From: Isoetes taiwanensis
Lineage: Eukaryota; Streptophyta; Lycopodiopsida; Isoetales; Isoetaceae
NCBI GenBank assembly: GCA_021234155.1
Contig: JAJEKV010000020.1
Location: 17,227,018 to 17,291,017 of the forward strand
DNA length: 64,000 nt
Reading direction: 5' to 3'
Both the position numbers and the translations under genes were made by a program. Within the stretch, counting starts at the first letter, position 1. Every line of letters starts with the position of its first letter. This document shows, piece by piece, positions 21,586-33,979 of the stretch. The notes beneath the pieces are model-generated. The model was not told where the DNA came from, did not search any database, and worked only from the letters and a program-made list of their open reading frames with translations.

Positions 21586-22621
21586 TAACTATGTAAATTT
21601 TTGTTATCACGTTTTTATGATATGGTGCTATATTGTGAAATATTGACTATTTTGTAAATAACATGATATTACGTTTTCATAATTTTGAGGTGAAATGTGT
21701 GAATTTGAATATGCTACTAAAAACATGCAATATGAAATTTGTCCCAAAATTAAGACATAAACCCAATTTAATTGAATGATGGTTCCAGGTTCGAATCCAG
21801 TCTTAGGCATAAGTTTTTGCATGAGTACTCGTTTTGGACCTTCTCTTATTTAAGAGGGATACAAGGGTCAGATAAACCATCCGTTTATATTAGTTGTTAC
21901 CTTAAGGTTCCCACCATACCATAGCACACCTTTATGTTTTAAAATATTGACCATGCATTATTGGAACCGTAGAGTCCATTCTTTAGAGTTGTAGACTTGC
22001 ATGTCCTTGTTAGGCATGGTACCGGGAACCATACTTGAATAGTTATTGATAGGTTCGGAGCTATCGAATCTAGTCTATAGAATTGTCCTAAGTCTTGAAG
22101 CTTACTTGATTCTATCTTCTAACTATCGAATCTTGTTGTAGGTTATAGTTAGGTGGTCACCCAAACTATTGTGTCATGGCATTGTTGTTAACCTATCTAT
22201 CTGCCTTGACCATATGCTGACCATTGTCGCATGTATTTCCTGGGTAATGTATTTCCTGGGTGGGATCATAGAGTTCTTTGCTCCAGGGTTGTACCATTGT
22301 ATATGGCCTAGTTCACGGAAGCTTTGAGAATAGAGGCTAGCTTGATAACCATACCATAGAAGGTATACCACCAGTATTTTGTTAGAGTAGCATGTGGATT
22401 CTATGATGCTAGAATAGATGGCGCATGGGTGTTGTGATCTCTTTTGCTATGGATATGGTAAGGATCGTTTTGTGGTATTAGACGCCACGATGAGGTAGAA
22501 TGAATGTCATTATCTCTAGACATTAGTTTGATTAAGATTACATGTTTGTTATGGTTGCTTATATGTTAAGGGAGTTCATGTTCTTGCTTTGAGATGTGCA
22601 ATGAGACGTTGTCACTTGGTT
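21586..22621. other. AT-rich intergenic stretch, no gene seen
   Basis: No supported gene. A tRNA B-box-like GGTTCGAATCC lies at about 21,789-21,799 without an A box. A short duplication, GTATTTCCTGGGT, occurs near 22,230 and 22,250. Confidence 0.4.
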
Positions 22622-23187
22622 ATGAAATATCTTGATGAACCTCATTCTATTGTATTGCATTGTTCTGTGGTTATTCTTGGAAGTAAGATGCATGAGGATT
22701 CTATGATATCTCGTATTGGATCAACCTGTAAGGTTATTGGTGATATTCTATCTTGTAAAGTCATGATGGATGATGTTGCATCTTGCGGGGTGGAATGGCC
22801 GTGAGACTCCGCATCCATTCTAGATGGCACCTTCGGAGGGGTGGGGTGGTCGTGTAACTCCGCATCCGAGCCAGATGGCCTGACGGATGAGTTAAACCCT
22901 GTACATACAGATGGAGAGAGTAGTCTCCTTGGGGTCGCAACCCAAGGATTACGCTTGGCATATGTGCATACATACAGAAGATTGATGTGAATGTAAACAT
23001 GCTTGTAGTATGAGTTCTAACTAATGCAGGGGCATAGTGGAGCAGGTAAATCTATTGTCTTCTTATCTTGGATGTTATATGCTAGATTGCTTTGTGGTTG
23101 ATGTTGTGAATGCTCCCGAAATGTTTCCTCCCCACTTAGTCCTTGTGGACTAACCCCCTTGTGTTGTTTGTGTATGTTTAAGACGGT
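22622..23187 (+). repeat. Dispersed repeat, copy 2 (pairs with 6,490-7,131)
   Basis: Matches 6,490-7,131 from GAAATATCTTGATGAACC to TTTAAGACGG, with the 80-bp tandem block shorter here. Flanking sequences differ, so both are independent or truncated insertions of the same element, probably part of an LTR. Confidence 0.65.
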
Positions 23188-23469
23188 ATGTCCTGAGCTG
23201 AGAATGTAGTATTCGAATGGAGAGTCTAGGGATGAGGGTGCGACAGCAGGAGCATTTTCCAGAGTCATCCTCGGTGACTTATAAGGAGGACTTGTTGAGC
23301 TAGTAGGAGTTGTTAGCATGCCAAGCTCAGATGAGCTTGGTCTTGTATGTAATTATCTGATCAATGGGACTATACTTTATTGAGCAAGTATACGAGTATC
23401 TTGGATGTTTAACTTAGATGTTAAACGTGTCGGTGCAACCCTAGGCCAAGGGGCTAGGTCCGTTTCAAT

Positions 23470-23952
23470 CACGTACAATGGCCCAGGCGTGAACGCCCTC
23501 CTCACGACTATGATTGTGTTGCCTTCTATCATGGAGCTCTAGCTCTTGTGGCCTGTCATGGCGTATGCCATCGCGAGCGGGAATGTTCTCTTGAATATGG
23601 TCTTGGGCCTCTGTGCCTGTACTCAACCAGCATTCGCTTGACGTGCATATGGTGGAGGGAGTCGTCGATGTGGAATGTGATGCCTTTCCCGTCTCCTGCT
23701 TGCTTATCGGTCTCTATGTACGCGACTGTTCCTGTCGTTCTGCTGACTATTTCTCCCAGTATGTCCATGTTGATAACGATTATGACTTGCGGGCTACGTA
23801 AGGTATCTGGTGGAATGCCCGGTCGTCAGTCCAGCTGCTCATCCAGTCTTTTGCTGTTGCGTTGATATGTACTCGTATCTCGTGGATACGATCGCTGGAA
23901 AGCATCTTGATCATGGCCATCACGTTGTAAAGTCGGATGTTCTCGTGGTGGG
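23470..23952 (-). pseudogene. PIF1/Helitron-type helicase fragment
   Basis: Minus-strand stretches read as the C-terminal half of a PIF1-family helicase of the sort carried by Helitrons: NINATAKDW-like residues near 23,830-23,860, a long open piece at 23,556-23,768 (KGITFHIDD, HVKRMLVEYRHRG), and FPLAMAYAMTGHKS near 23,545-23,590, the family's motif V/VI region (usual form FPLALAYAMTGHKSQG). At least two frame changes separate the pieces. The fragment stops exactly at 23,952, where a family-B LTR end begins. Helicase of this kind unwinds DNA during rolling-circle transposition. Confidence 0.6.
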
Positions 23953-25267
23953 TGTTGAAGGGATTCCTGGCAAAACCTTCAACCTCAGTGGTTTAGAACC
24001 TCCAGGTTGCTTAAGGCAACCACTCTGAATAAGAAAGATCCAAGAAAAATGCTCAAACAATTATCTAACTTAGCTTTCCCTGAAGGGTGAAAAGTCTGCC
24101 TCACAAGAAAGTTTGCCAAATGCAAACCAAATAGATTTTGATCATAATTTTCACTTCCATGGCTGCCTAAGATCCAAGAGTATCTTGGGGCAAAAGTCAG
24201 AGAGGCTCTGATAAGGATAGATGGGTCAAAGAAATGTTCCTGACCAAGTCAATTTTTGGTCAATATCCCTGGCAGAGAGTTGAAATTTAGAACTTGATAC
24301 TGACTCTTCTTTTTTGAGATTTGATGCTTTTTCTTATTCTAAAAATGTCTGCACACAAAGGTCCTTCGTGGTCTTTGCGAATGGAGATCTAATTTTTGGG
24401 CTTTTTGATTTTTTGAAAGGCTGACTGTGATAAACTATGAGCAGAGGTGAAGATATGTTTTTTTTTCTAGTGAGAATGAATGCACATTTTGCTTTTTATG
24501 CAATGTTTATGCATGTCATGACCATCTAATGACTCTAAGATTTTTTTTTTTTTTTTTGAGCACTATTGAGCTGAGAGCAGGTTTATGCTTCAATAACTCT
24601 AAGTACGGGCTCAACCCTATGGTGATAGCTCAGACAAACACTATGGCTAGGAAACACTTGTATTCAAGATGCTTAACTGCAAAGATAGAAGTACTTTGAC
24701 CTTCGGAATGAAATGCAACAGGGAAATAATGCAAGCAAAATAATCGTGTCACCAGGTCGATACAGAACACTCATGATTTGGTAACAAGGCTCGAATTTTC
24801 ATTTGAATCAGGTACACATAGGCAAACAATAGTAATCCCAAGCTCTGAGTCTTGGGCACAGGATCGAATAGGTATACAGTCAAGGGATTTGCATGAATTT
24901 GTCAATAATTCAAGCTAAGAATCCAATATGGAAGGCAGAATCAAGCTCCAGTAATGCAAGCCGATCCTTCTTCAAGGCAATCAATCACTTTTTCACCTCA
25001 AAGCCCTCGAATTTTCTCTGAGCACAAAAGCCCCTTTAAAATTCCCATGTTCTGTTGCGTTCTTGGCTAATTCAGTCCGATTGTCTGTCTTTTTGCTATT
25101 GTGATGCTTTTTTGGCATTGTACAAGGTATTTCAGTAGCTCAGGATAATGATTGCACGTTTGTTTCAGGCGAATTAGACGGATCTTGGCAGTTTCCGGAT
25201 TTAGGGTTCTTGGCAACACAGAATCAATATCCCACAGGCCTGTTTTAGTTTGGACGACCAAGATATA
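23953..25267 (-). repeat. Family-B LTR (minus), 3'-end portion, left of element C
   Basis: Reverse complement matches the 3' LTR of the family-B element at 46,400-47,717, ending in the same …CCTTCAACA terminus at 23,953. It contains the GGTTGC..GCAACC stem-loop and GGTTCTAAACC blocks of that LTR. A long T run at 24,541-24,558 interrupts it. The LTR continues at 31,777 on the far side of element C. Confidence 0.75.
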
Positions 25268-26619
25268 TGTTACAGGTGCTCCCAAGGGCATAGCCAGAAT
25301 CGGGCCCTTGACGGACGTCCATGAGCACGGGGGTACTGTTGGTCGCGATTGCCGGGCAGTTGTGATTCAATGGGCCGTGTTGACTGTAATCAGTCTACGG
25401 TGACGGGATGCGGTGTAAATAATAGCGGCGGGTAATGGTTCGCTAGGGGGCACTGATATTGTTAAATATTAGTGCGGTAAGAGTTAGCAGGATCTGTCGG
25501 GGCAGTAGACCTGAATGGTTGCATGGTTAACGTTAGTATATTACATATTAATGTGTGGCATAGGCACTAGGGGTCAATGACATTAATATGTAAGTTTAAA
25601 TGCTATCTATGGTTTTAATGTTAATATTAAAGGTACACGTGGCATGAAAGTATTGGATGGGTCTTTCTAAGTCTGATATGAAATCAGAGAAATGGGTTCG
25701 TGCATGAATCCGGCCTGCCAGATCGATTACATGACTATAGAGCATGGATTGAGGTCGAATCAGGGCCTGACCTGGCCGGTTTTGAGCATCCAGGACTGTC
25801 AGTTAACTCCAGAAGGAGTTCTATAAAGCCTATGGGTTGCAATCGAGCAGTAGGAAAAAAGAACCGGGATCAGATTATGAAACCGGATTTCTGCTGTGAT
25901 ACTTGAGGAACTAATTCAGGATTTAAGATTGGAGTTCGGATTTGGATTCCGAATCCATTGGTGTGGTCTTAAGGCAGTTTGATTCTGCCAAGAACCGGAT
26001 CAGTCTTGGACCCATAGGGTCGGATTGGCAGCCCAAGGCTGGGATTGATCTCTGATTGATCTTGGCTTGGCCCACAGGGTCGAATTAGCAGCCTAAGGCT
26101 GTGTTTGGGATCCTAAGGCGATTGAATTGGGAAGGAACCAACCCAAGGGGATTCTTGTAAGAATTCGCATTGCTGGGGAATTGCTGCCAGTGGCCAGACC
26201 AAGGCTTGGGCCTTGAGGTCGAGATCACAGCCAGGGGCTGTGTGAATGATCACGGAGCAGTTTGATACTGCCCAAGGCCGATCAGAGAGTGAAGTATATG
26301 GTAGCGTGGCTTTAAAGCGGTCTCGTACTGCCAGGAGTCGAACCAGCGCTAGAACCATAAGGTTTGATTGCAGCCGAGGGCTGTGTAAATGGTCATAGAG
26401 CAGTTGGTTACTGCAAAAGATCGGACAGCGCAAAGCATCTGAAAGGTGTTGAACTCTGGGGGATTCTCTACAGGAATCCGGGCTTGTGGGAGCAATCTCG
26501 TAGCGACAAGCCGATAAGACTAGCGCGGGGGATCCGGGATCCAAGGTGTGGGTGGTAGCTAGTCAGCGTCAACACGCGGGCAGGGATTGTTTCTAAAGAA
26601 AAATTTTTGCCATGTAACA
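25268..26619 (+). repeat. 5' LTR of element C
   Basis: Begins TGTTACAGG, ends CATGTAACA. A TATA-like TCTATAAAG lies near 25,818. Its second half (25,970-26,420) is built from imperfect repeats that alternate two kinds of small inverted repeat, CAGT..ACTG and CAGCC..GGCTG. Nearly identical to 30,404-31,771. Confidence 0.85.
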
Positions 26620-26620
26620 G

Positions 26621-26632
26621 TGGTATCAGAGC
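26621..26632 (+). promoter_or_regulatory. Primer-binding site of element C
   Basis: TGGTATCAGAGC, one base after the 5' LTR; initiator-Met tRNA type. Confidence 0.85.
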
Positions 26633-26641
26633 TGTGGCGCT

Positions 26642-27313
26642 GTGGCTGTGAATCTAGTTTTCTGGGAAAATCTAGATTTGATAGCGAAAATGGACGAGAA
26701 AAATTATGTCTTCCAGACCACTTGGGAAGTGGAGAAGCGTGAACTGGAGAGTGTTTCAGTTCAGGAGCTGGCTAAAAACCTAGCATGTCTTCAAGGGAAG
26801 ATGGCGTCCATTGAACACGAAGTCAATAAGTTTACTAAGCAATGTGGATTAATTGCTGAAGTACTGGAAGAAGATACCAAGGGTATTTCTTCACAAGTCC
26901 CTTCCCAGGGAAATTTTGACTGCTTGAATGAACTTCTGGCTTATCGTCAGTTGCATAGTTTGCAACAAACTGGGGACTTGAGAACCTATGAGCAAGAGCT
27001 TCGGAAGCTGCTTGCAATTGTTCAGCCTCTGGATGATGAAAGTCAGGTTTTTTATTTTATGCGGGGCATAAATGATACTGCACTTAAAATGAAGCTTAAA
27101 AGGCTGCATCCGAAGGATTTGGATACATCAGTATTTTATGCTTGCATATGCAGTCAACCAAGCAGAAGGTCTAGTGTAAAAGACGAAGAACAACCGGGTT
27201 GTTCGAGTAATTCTCAACCAAGACAGGATGGTATTAACGGGGTTAATGTGGATAAACCTTGTCTGGGTTGTGGGAAAAGAGGACATGATGTATGGAATTG
27301 TCCTAACATTTAA
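26642..27313 (+). pseudogene. gag of element C
   Basis: An open frame of about 220 residues: Retrotrans_gag-like capsid sequence (RQLHSLQQTGDLRTYEQEL) and a zinc knuckle CLGCGKRGHDVWNC (C-x2-C-x4-H-x4-C) near 27,260-27,300 at the C-terminus. It follows the primer site directly. It is shorter than most chromovirus gags. Confidence 0.7.
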
Positions 27314-27973
27314 TCAAGATACCTTAGGGGCTTGATGGGGAACTATAGTAATGTTCTCGAAAAGCTAATAGCAAAATTTGATTTTTTTTATTTACTTAGA
27401 TAAATTTCTTTTATTACTTGTAGGCACAAGTAATGGACAGTTGGAAAACTGTTGGATGTAAGTATCAGAATTAGTTCAACGAACTATACTAAGGTATGTT
27501 TTTATACATATTTCATTTCTTAGGTTATAATGCAATAGATGCGATTATAATTTGGGTAAGTATGTTGTGATAATGTATAAACCCTACAAGATGGGAAAGA
27601 TATTGGAATATCTTAACATCTTAAAATTAATCCTAGTACGCACCTAGTTAAGGTCGTATGAAAAAGGATTAGAATCATAGGAATTTTGGCTAAGCGACGG
27701 GGTCGACTTAGTGGACTAAATTCTTATGAGGAATTAGATAATGCTATCTAATGGGAAAGTTGCATGTTCAACTTTTCGAAGCAAATATAGGGCATACTCC
27801 CAATGACTAGAAATTAGTCACGATCAAGGGATAAAACCAACTCATGGGTTAAGTCATGCAAGTACCTCGGGCAATTTAAGAGCACTTGCGTTATATATTC
27901 TTAGGACCTTTACAAGTCCGTGTTTGGAAAAAACAATGCAATTGGGAATTGCACGTAAGAATATAGTTCTTTC

Positions 27974-30235
27974 TTGATACCATGCCGAATAATGATATGG
28001 TTGAGTCTTGTAATTCTATGGATATATATAAAAGTTGAACTAGGTTCAACAGTAAATCAAGAATTACACAATCTTTTGGAAAGATGTAAAGACGTATTCC
28101 CAGAAGACATTGAGCATAAAATTACGCTTGAACCAGGGGTCAAGCTAATGGTACGTGCTCCATATCGTCTTCGTCCTCTAAAACTTGAAGAGGTTAAAAC
28201 TCAAACGAGAGAATTGTTAAGCAAAGGTTTTCTACGACCAAGTAAAATACCTTTTGCGAGCCTTGTTTTGCTATGCGGACGTGCATAGATTACTCGGGTT
28301 GATGATATTTTGGATTTTCTTGGGGGTACTAAATGGTTTACCAAAATCGACCTCCATAATAAATATCACCAGATCCCGTTAAGGTACAAGTAGTAGAGCA
28401 ATCGATTCCGCTGGAAAACGTGACAAAGTTACGCAGTTTTCTGGAATGAGCCACGTACTACTATAAATTTGTACCTAGATTTTCTAAGAATTGTTGCTCC
28501 TCTCACCGATCTTTGGGAAAAGATCACGATTTTGTGTGGGGGAGAGAGCAGCAAGAGGCGTTTCGACGCGTTAAGGATTTGCTAGTGAGCAGTCCCGTGC
28601 TAGAAGTGCCGAAATTGAATTAGACATTGGAGGTCTATACTGACGCTTGTGGCCAAGTGTTAGGGGCAGTACTAATGCAGCAGGGTCACGTAGTGGCTTA
28701 TAAAAGTAAAAAACTAAGTCCTGCGGAAAAGAATTATGCAACTTGTAAGCAAGAGTTGCTAGCATTGTACATGCGTCATGGAGGCACTACTTACGTAGTG
28801 GGACGAGCCAAGAGTCGCGCAAGTTTATCGTCGATACTGACTATAAACCTGGGATTCTTGCAAAGTTGAGCCGAAATTAGCTTGAGACAAGCTAGATGGC
28901 TAGAATTCCTCCATGAGTTCCGGTTTTCTAATGAGCATACGTCGGGCAAAACTAATCCAGTTGCCGATACATTACCAAGGGTTAAGCATATAAATATCTT
29001 GATGACTTTGGCAAGTGATCTTATATAAGGGATCGAGAAGGCATATCCTAAGGATCAGTAAGATCCGGCGATGGTCAAGCTCGGGGAGCTGTGGACTGAG
29101 CAAGAGGGGTTGCATTCTACAAGGAGGATCTATGTTCCTTCAAGTGGGGACCTTAGGGAATCAATTCTACGTGAGCACCATGGTACTCCACAGCTGGGCA
29201 TGGAGGTAAATGGAAGACGTATGAGTTGGGAAAAAGGTTCTACGACTCGCCAGAGTTGTAAGAACAAGTCAAGGACTTGGTAAGTCACTGCTTGGGGTGT
29301 CAAGCGGTGAAGGCGGGTCATGGGAAAACTTGGGGATGGTTACAACCTCTCCCTATACCAAATACGTTGGGAAAGCATGAGTATGGGCTTTACAAGTCGT
29401 ACTACCTAGAACTGCTAGGTAATATACTCAGATTTTGGTAATAGTGGATCGGTTAACCAAGTATGCTAAGTTTATAGCATTGAAAAGGGAGGCTACGGGG
29501 CATGACGTAGCAATGCATATTCCCTTGTCCATTGTAAGTGATCGAGACATTTAGTTCATGGCTCACTTCTGGAGGGATCTCATGAAAAGATTGAGGATCT
29601 GATTATACATGAGTAGTGGAAATCATCCACGAACGGGTGGACAAACTGAGCGTATAAACATGATCCTAGAGGACATGTTGCGAAGTTTTGTCCACGAGAA
29701 GCAGTCTAGGTGGGACGAGTATTTACCCTACCTAGAGTTCGCTTATAATAATAGCCTTCACAAGGGGATTCGGATGACTCTATTTGTGGCTATGATGGGC
29801 CGAAACCCAAGGCTTATTCTGGTATGTCTAAGTACCTTAGAACCGAAGTTGCAGTATACATGCTGCATGATGCAATCCTGCGGCAGTGCAAGCAAGCATT
29901 GCGAAAAGCTTAATATAGGGCACGAGCATCTGCTAATCAGCAAAGGCGAGATGTCTCTTATGTGAAAGCTGATCACGTTTTCTTACGGGTCGTATATCTT
30001 TCGGCATTAAGCATCGGATGCCTAAACTTACTCCGCGGTATGCTGGGCCTTTTAGGGTGCTAAAAGGATTGGGGAAAACAGCATACGAGTTGAACTTACC
30101 ACAGGAAGTAAGGATCCATCCTGTGTTTCATGTAAGTCAGCTGAAGAGGGTTATACTGGATACCGCTAACATGGTTAGTCCGCAAAGTATACCGATCGTC
30201 TTAAACTCCTCTGTAACGCTAGAACGTCTTTAGAT
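27974..30235 (+). pseudogene. pol remnants of element C (RT, RNase H, integrase, chromodomain-like tail)
   Basis: Recognisable blocks in order: N-terminal reverse transcriptase (HKITLEPGVKLMVRAPYRL, 28,110-28,165), RNase H (VYTDACGQVLGAVL, near 28,630-28,675), the H..C zinc-binding and core of integrase (29,075-29,300; SGNHPRTGGQTERIN near 29,615-29,660), and a GPFRVL..VFHVSQLK block (30,045-30,150). The frame is broken many times. Confidence 0.75.
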
Positions 30236-30386
30236 AAAAAAAAGAGTTCGGCAGCTGCGCAATAGGGATGTGTTAAAACATCGGGTTCAGTGGCAGAACC
30301 AGTCTCCTGAGGATGCCACCAGGGAGACGAAGGAATTTGTGCAGCAGTTCCCCTCATCTAAAGGATCAACCTTGAGGGCAAGGTCC

Positions 30387-30403
30387 AAAAGGAGGGGGAG
30401 GAA
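30387..30403 (+). promoter_or_regulatory. Polypurine tract of element C
   Basis: AAAAGGAGGGGGAGGAA directly before the 3' LTR; primes plus-strand synthesis in LTR elements. Confidence 0.85.
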
Positions 30404-31771
30404 TGTTACAGGTGCTCCCAAGGGCATAGCCAGAATCGGGCCCTTGACGGACGTCCATGAGCACGGGGGTACTGTTGGTCGCGATTGCCGGGCAGTTGTG
30501 ATTCAATGGGCCGTGTTGACTGTAATCAGTCTACGGTGATGGGATGCGGGGTAAATAATAGCGGCGGGTAATGGTTCGCTAGGGGGCACTGATATTGTTA
30601 AATATTAGTGCGATAAGAGTTAGCAGGATCTGTCGGGGCAGTAGACCTGAATGGTTGCATGGTTAACGTTAGTATATTACATATTAATGTGTGGCATAGG
30701 CACTAGGGGTCAATGACATTAATATGTAAGTTTAAATGCTAGCTATGGTTTTAATGTTAATATTAAAGGTACACGTGGCATGAAAATATTGAATGGGTCT
30801 TTCTAAGTCTGATATGAAATCAGATAAATGGGTTCGTGCATGAATCCGGCCTGCCAGATCGATTACATGACTATAGAGCATGGATTGAGGTCGAATCAGG
30901 GCCTGACCTGGCCGGTTTTGAGCATCCAGGACTGTCAGTTAACTCCAGAAGGAGTTCTATAAAGCCTATGGGTTGCAATCGAGCAGTAGGAAAAAAGAAC
31001 CGAGATCAGATTATGAAACCGGATTTCTGCTGTGATACTTGAGGAACTAATTCAGGATTTAAGATTGGAGTTCGGATTTGGATTCCGAATCCATTGGTGT
31101 GGTCTCAAGGCAGTTTGATTCTGCCAAGAACCGGATCAGTCTTGGACCCATAGGGTCGGATTGGCAGCCCAAGGCTGGGATTGATCTCTGATTGATCTTG
31201 GCTTGGCCCACAGGGTCGAATTAGCAGCCTAAGGCTGTGTTTGGGATCCTAAGGCAGTTTTATACTGTCAAGGATTGAATTGGGAAGGAACCAACCCAAG
31301 GGGATTCTTGTAAGAATTCGCATTGCTGGGGAATTGCTGCCAGTGGCCAGACCAAGGCTTGGGCCTTGAGGTCGAGATCACAGCCAGGGGCTGTGTGAAT
31401 GATCACGGAGCAGTTTGATACTGCCCAAGGCCGATCAGAGAGTGAAGTATATGGTAGTGTGGCTTTAAAGTGGTCTCGTACTGCCAGGAGTCGAACCAGC
31501 GCTAGAACCATAAGGTTTGATTGCAGCCGAGGGCTGTGTAAATGGTCATAGAGCAGTTGGTTACTGCAAAAGATCGGACAGGGCAAAGCATCTGAAAGGT
31601 GTTGAACTCTTGGGGATTCTCTACAGGAATCCGGGCTTGTGGGAGCAATCTCGTAGCGACAAGCCGATAAGACTAGCGCGGGGGATCCGGGATCCAAGGT
31701 GTGGGTGGTAGCTAGTCGGGTCAACACGCGGGCAGGGATTGTTTCTAAAGAAAAATTTTTGCCGTGTAACA
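30404..31771 (+). repeat. 3' LTR of element C
   Basis: Matches the 5' LTR with roughly 16 differences over 1.35 kb by eye and one short length difference in the inverted-repeat region. Ends GTGTAACA, followed by the ATATA duplication. Confidence 0.85.
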
Positions 31772-31776
31772 ATATA

Positions 31777-32060
31777 TAAGGAATAATAAAACCGTTATTA
31801 TTAATATTAACGTGTAATATCCACGTGGGCCTCGGTACCTCCACCGCCCCATAGGCCCGGATGTTCCACGTGGCATGGGGAGATTGGCTTGGGGAAGGAA
31901 ATAGGCTGGGGGGAGGGGGGGTAGATAGGAAAATTTTTGCAACATGGTCTAAGGCACGATTCCCAAGGAACTAAATTTGAAGGCCAAAATAAATGATTTT
32001 TTCAATTTTCTTTTTTGCAAGTGGAATCTTTTTATATGCTCTAGAAGTTTTGGAGGTTCT
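31777..32060 (-). repeat. Family-B LTR (minus), continuation right of element C
   Basis: The reverse complement continues the LTR interrupted at 25,267: CCACGTGGATAT..AACACG, CGGTGGAGGTACCGAGGCCCA and GGAATCGTGCC blocks match 46,100-46,400. It then breaks off against family-B gag sequence in the opposite orientation. Confidence 0.7.
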
Positions 32061-32434
32061 ACCGAGATCATTTTCCTGGAATTTGAACTCATGGCCCCCA
32101 AGAGAACTAATGAGACATCTGAACATGCTGAAGCACATGAGAATCATGAAGCCACTGCTGCAGCACCTACTGTGACTATACAAGCAAATTCAGGTATGCC
32201 TTGTCATTATTTTGAATTGAATATGCCTATTCCTGTACCTACCTTTGATCCAAGCATGAATGCTAACAATTTTCTAAAGACTTTTGAGGAGTATTACCAA
32301 GAGTATGGTCACAAAAAAGGTTGCAAGTTCTTTGAGTTTAAAAAATGTTTCAAGAATGATGAAGTTAGAGCTTGGCTTGAGTATGTTATAAGCTTAGGAG
32401 CTAACCCTTGGGATGAATTGGTCAAGAAATTCTT

Positions 32435-33979
32435 CCTTTTTTTTTTTTGTTGAAGGCTAGGTTTTTTTTATTATAATAAATAATGGTACAAACACCTTAT
32501 TGAGGATGCACAAACAGCCATTAAGCTTGAAGGACGACTCTAAGATAACACTCATGTACTATGATCAAGGCATCCTCAACCTCTTCCTCGTTATTGCAAG
32601 AAGATTTGGGCCCCCACCCTTTTGATCCACCCAGTACTAAGGGCATAGCCCTCTTCTCGCCCACTGCATGTACTCAAGAAGGTAGCAACATTTGCGGGGT
32701 TCAATAAAGAAATGCTCCCTGAGACCCTGAAGTGCACCCCACAATGTATACCTGAAGGGCATATCTCTATTACAGTAGTAATGCGGCAAACATGTGAGCG
32801 TTGAAAGCCACCTTCTTCCCCTACTAGTGGTACTACAAAGGCCGAAGTCTCTTTCCAAGTGCTCCCACCATCTTGAAGCTCGATCGAAGGATGTAAGTGA
32901 GAGGATGTCCGTACTTGAGAGAACTGCCATTATCTTCCCTCCAGTAAATTACTATAGGATATATTTCAGCATAACTCCAACACTTGGAGCATCCCACCAC
33001 CCCCTTTATGCAGCTTCCCCTACCCTTTCCATGCAGCAGAGTTACTATGGGTCATTCCCCTGTTCATGTAGGACCAAGGGATAAAGATCCAAGCTTCCAG
33101 CAATAATCTGTACTATAGGAGAATGCCCATCACCTTTCCAAGAGATTATCTTGTTGGAATCCTCAGGCAAAATGCTGTGACCCCACAAAAAAACCAAGTC
33201 TGCCACCGGAAACCAAAGGAAGACATGTCTGCCATGGCCTCCCGTCCGATAGCAAAGTGTCTCACCTTGGCCTGCCATAGCCAACATTGATCTCCTCTCC
33301 AGTTGGGATGGAGAATGGGGAAGGAAATGCAAGAAACATCCAGGAAGATATTCAAGCACTTCCTCGGGCTTGCAAACAAATCAAGGCACACAACACATAA
33401 GCTCCAGGTTTTGCCATAAACCACTATTAGCTCTACCAAGATAATCGCAGTGAGTGCGATCATCATGCCACAGTGAGTGCAGCATAGACGCTGCAATGGG
33501 TGCAGCTTACACACTGCAGTGGGTGTAGCAAAATGGATGAAAGAGCTAACCAGAACTGAAAGATTGCACCAAGATGTGCTTACAAGATTGCTAACAGTAG
33601 CTTAAAAGATACATTAGACATGCCTAGAACCAAACCCTAGGATATCTGAGCACCTTGAAAACAAGCTAACTGCTAGCTAGTGCTAAACCATTTTAGAGCT
33701 TCAGCAAGAAACGGAGTATCCAAACTTACCCTATCACAAGATGGAACAGAAAAGCAAGATAACAGGACAGCGGCCATAACCTGGTAGCAAGCTCACCGCA
33801 GCAGCTCGAATCTGACAGAAAAATTCTTGGAACCCGGCTACTACTTTAGATCTGAAAGGGTAGCAGCAGCCACAGATGCTGCTCTTCCAACAGCTACGAT
33901 AAGTGCAGGGCCTGCATGTTGGGCGGCCTCCGCCGCCGCCCTATCTGTCGCTTAACCCTAACATCGAACCCCGAACCCC
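32435..33979 (-). mobile_element. Poly(A) retroposon in B1 gag, 14-bp target duplication
   Basis: Inserted on the minus strand: a T run (poly(A) tail) at 32,437-32,448 on the left, and GTCAAGAAATTCTT at both 32,421-32,434 and 33,980-33,993. The length is 1,545 bp. The 5' end (right) starts GGGGTTCGGGGTTCG and has a GGCGGCGGCGGAGGCCGCC stretch. Minus-strand frames at 33,146-33,514 and 32,637-32,930 show no reverse transcriptase that I can recognise. It is therefore a non-autonomous LINE-type insertion or a processed copy of an unknown transcript. Confidence 0.8.

Larger units (their letters stand above)
25268..31771 (+). mobile_element. Element C: Ty3/gypsy chromovirus-like retrotransposon
   Basis: 6.5 kb with LTRs of 1,352 and 1,368 bp (TGTTACAGG…GTAACA), a 5-bp target duplication ATATA (25,263-25,267 and 31,772-31,776), primer site, gag, parts of reverse transcriptase, RNase H, integrase and a chromodomain-like tail, and a polypurine tract. 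Family order and the tail suggest the chromovirus branch. The core (about 3.8 kb) is shorter than usual for the family and looks broken in many places (ten or more), although the LTRs differ by only about 1%. It sits inside a family-B LTR. Confidence 0.85.

Noticed and set aside
21780-21815. SINE or tRNA gene suggested by GGTTCGAATCC
   Set aside because: No A box, no acceptor pairing and no poly(A) tail nearby.
24541-24600. Poly(A) retroposon marked by the T run
   Set aside because: The possible duplicated flanks are imperfect and would enclose only about 60 bp; a simple T tract is more likely.
32637-33514. Minus-strand frames in the retroposon as a LINE reverse transcriptase
   Set aside because: No RT motif (YxDD or conserved blocks) could be found.
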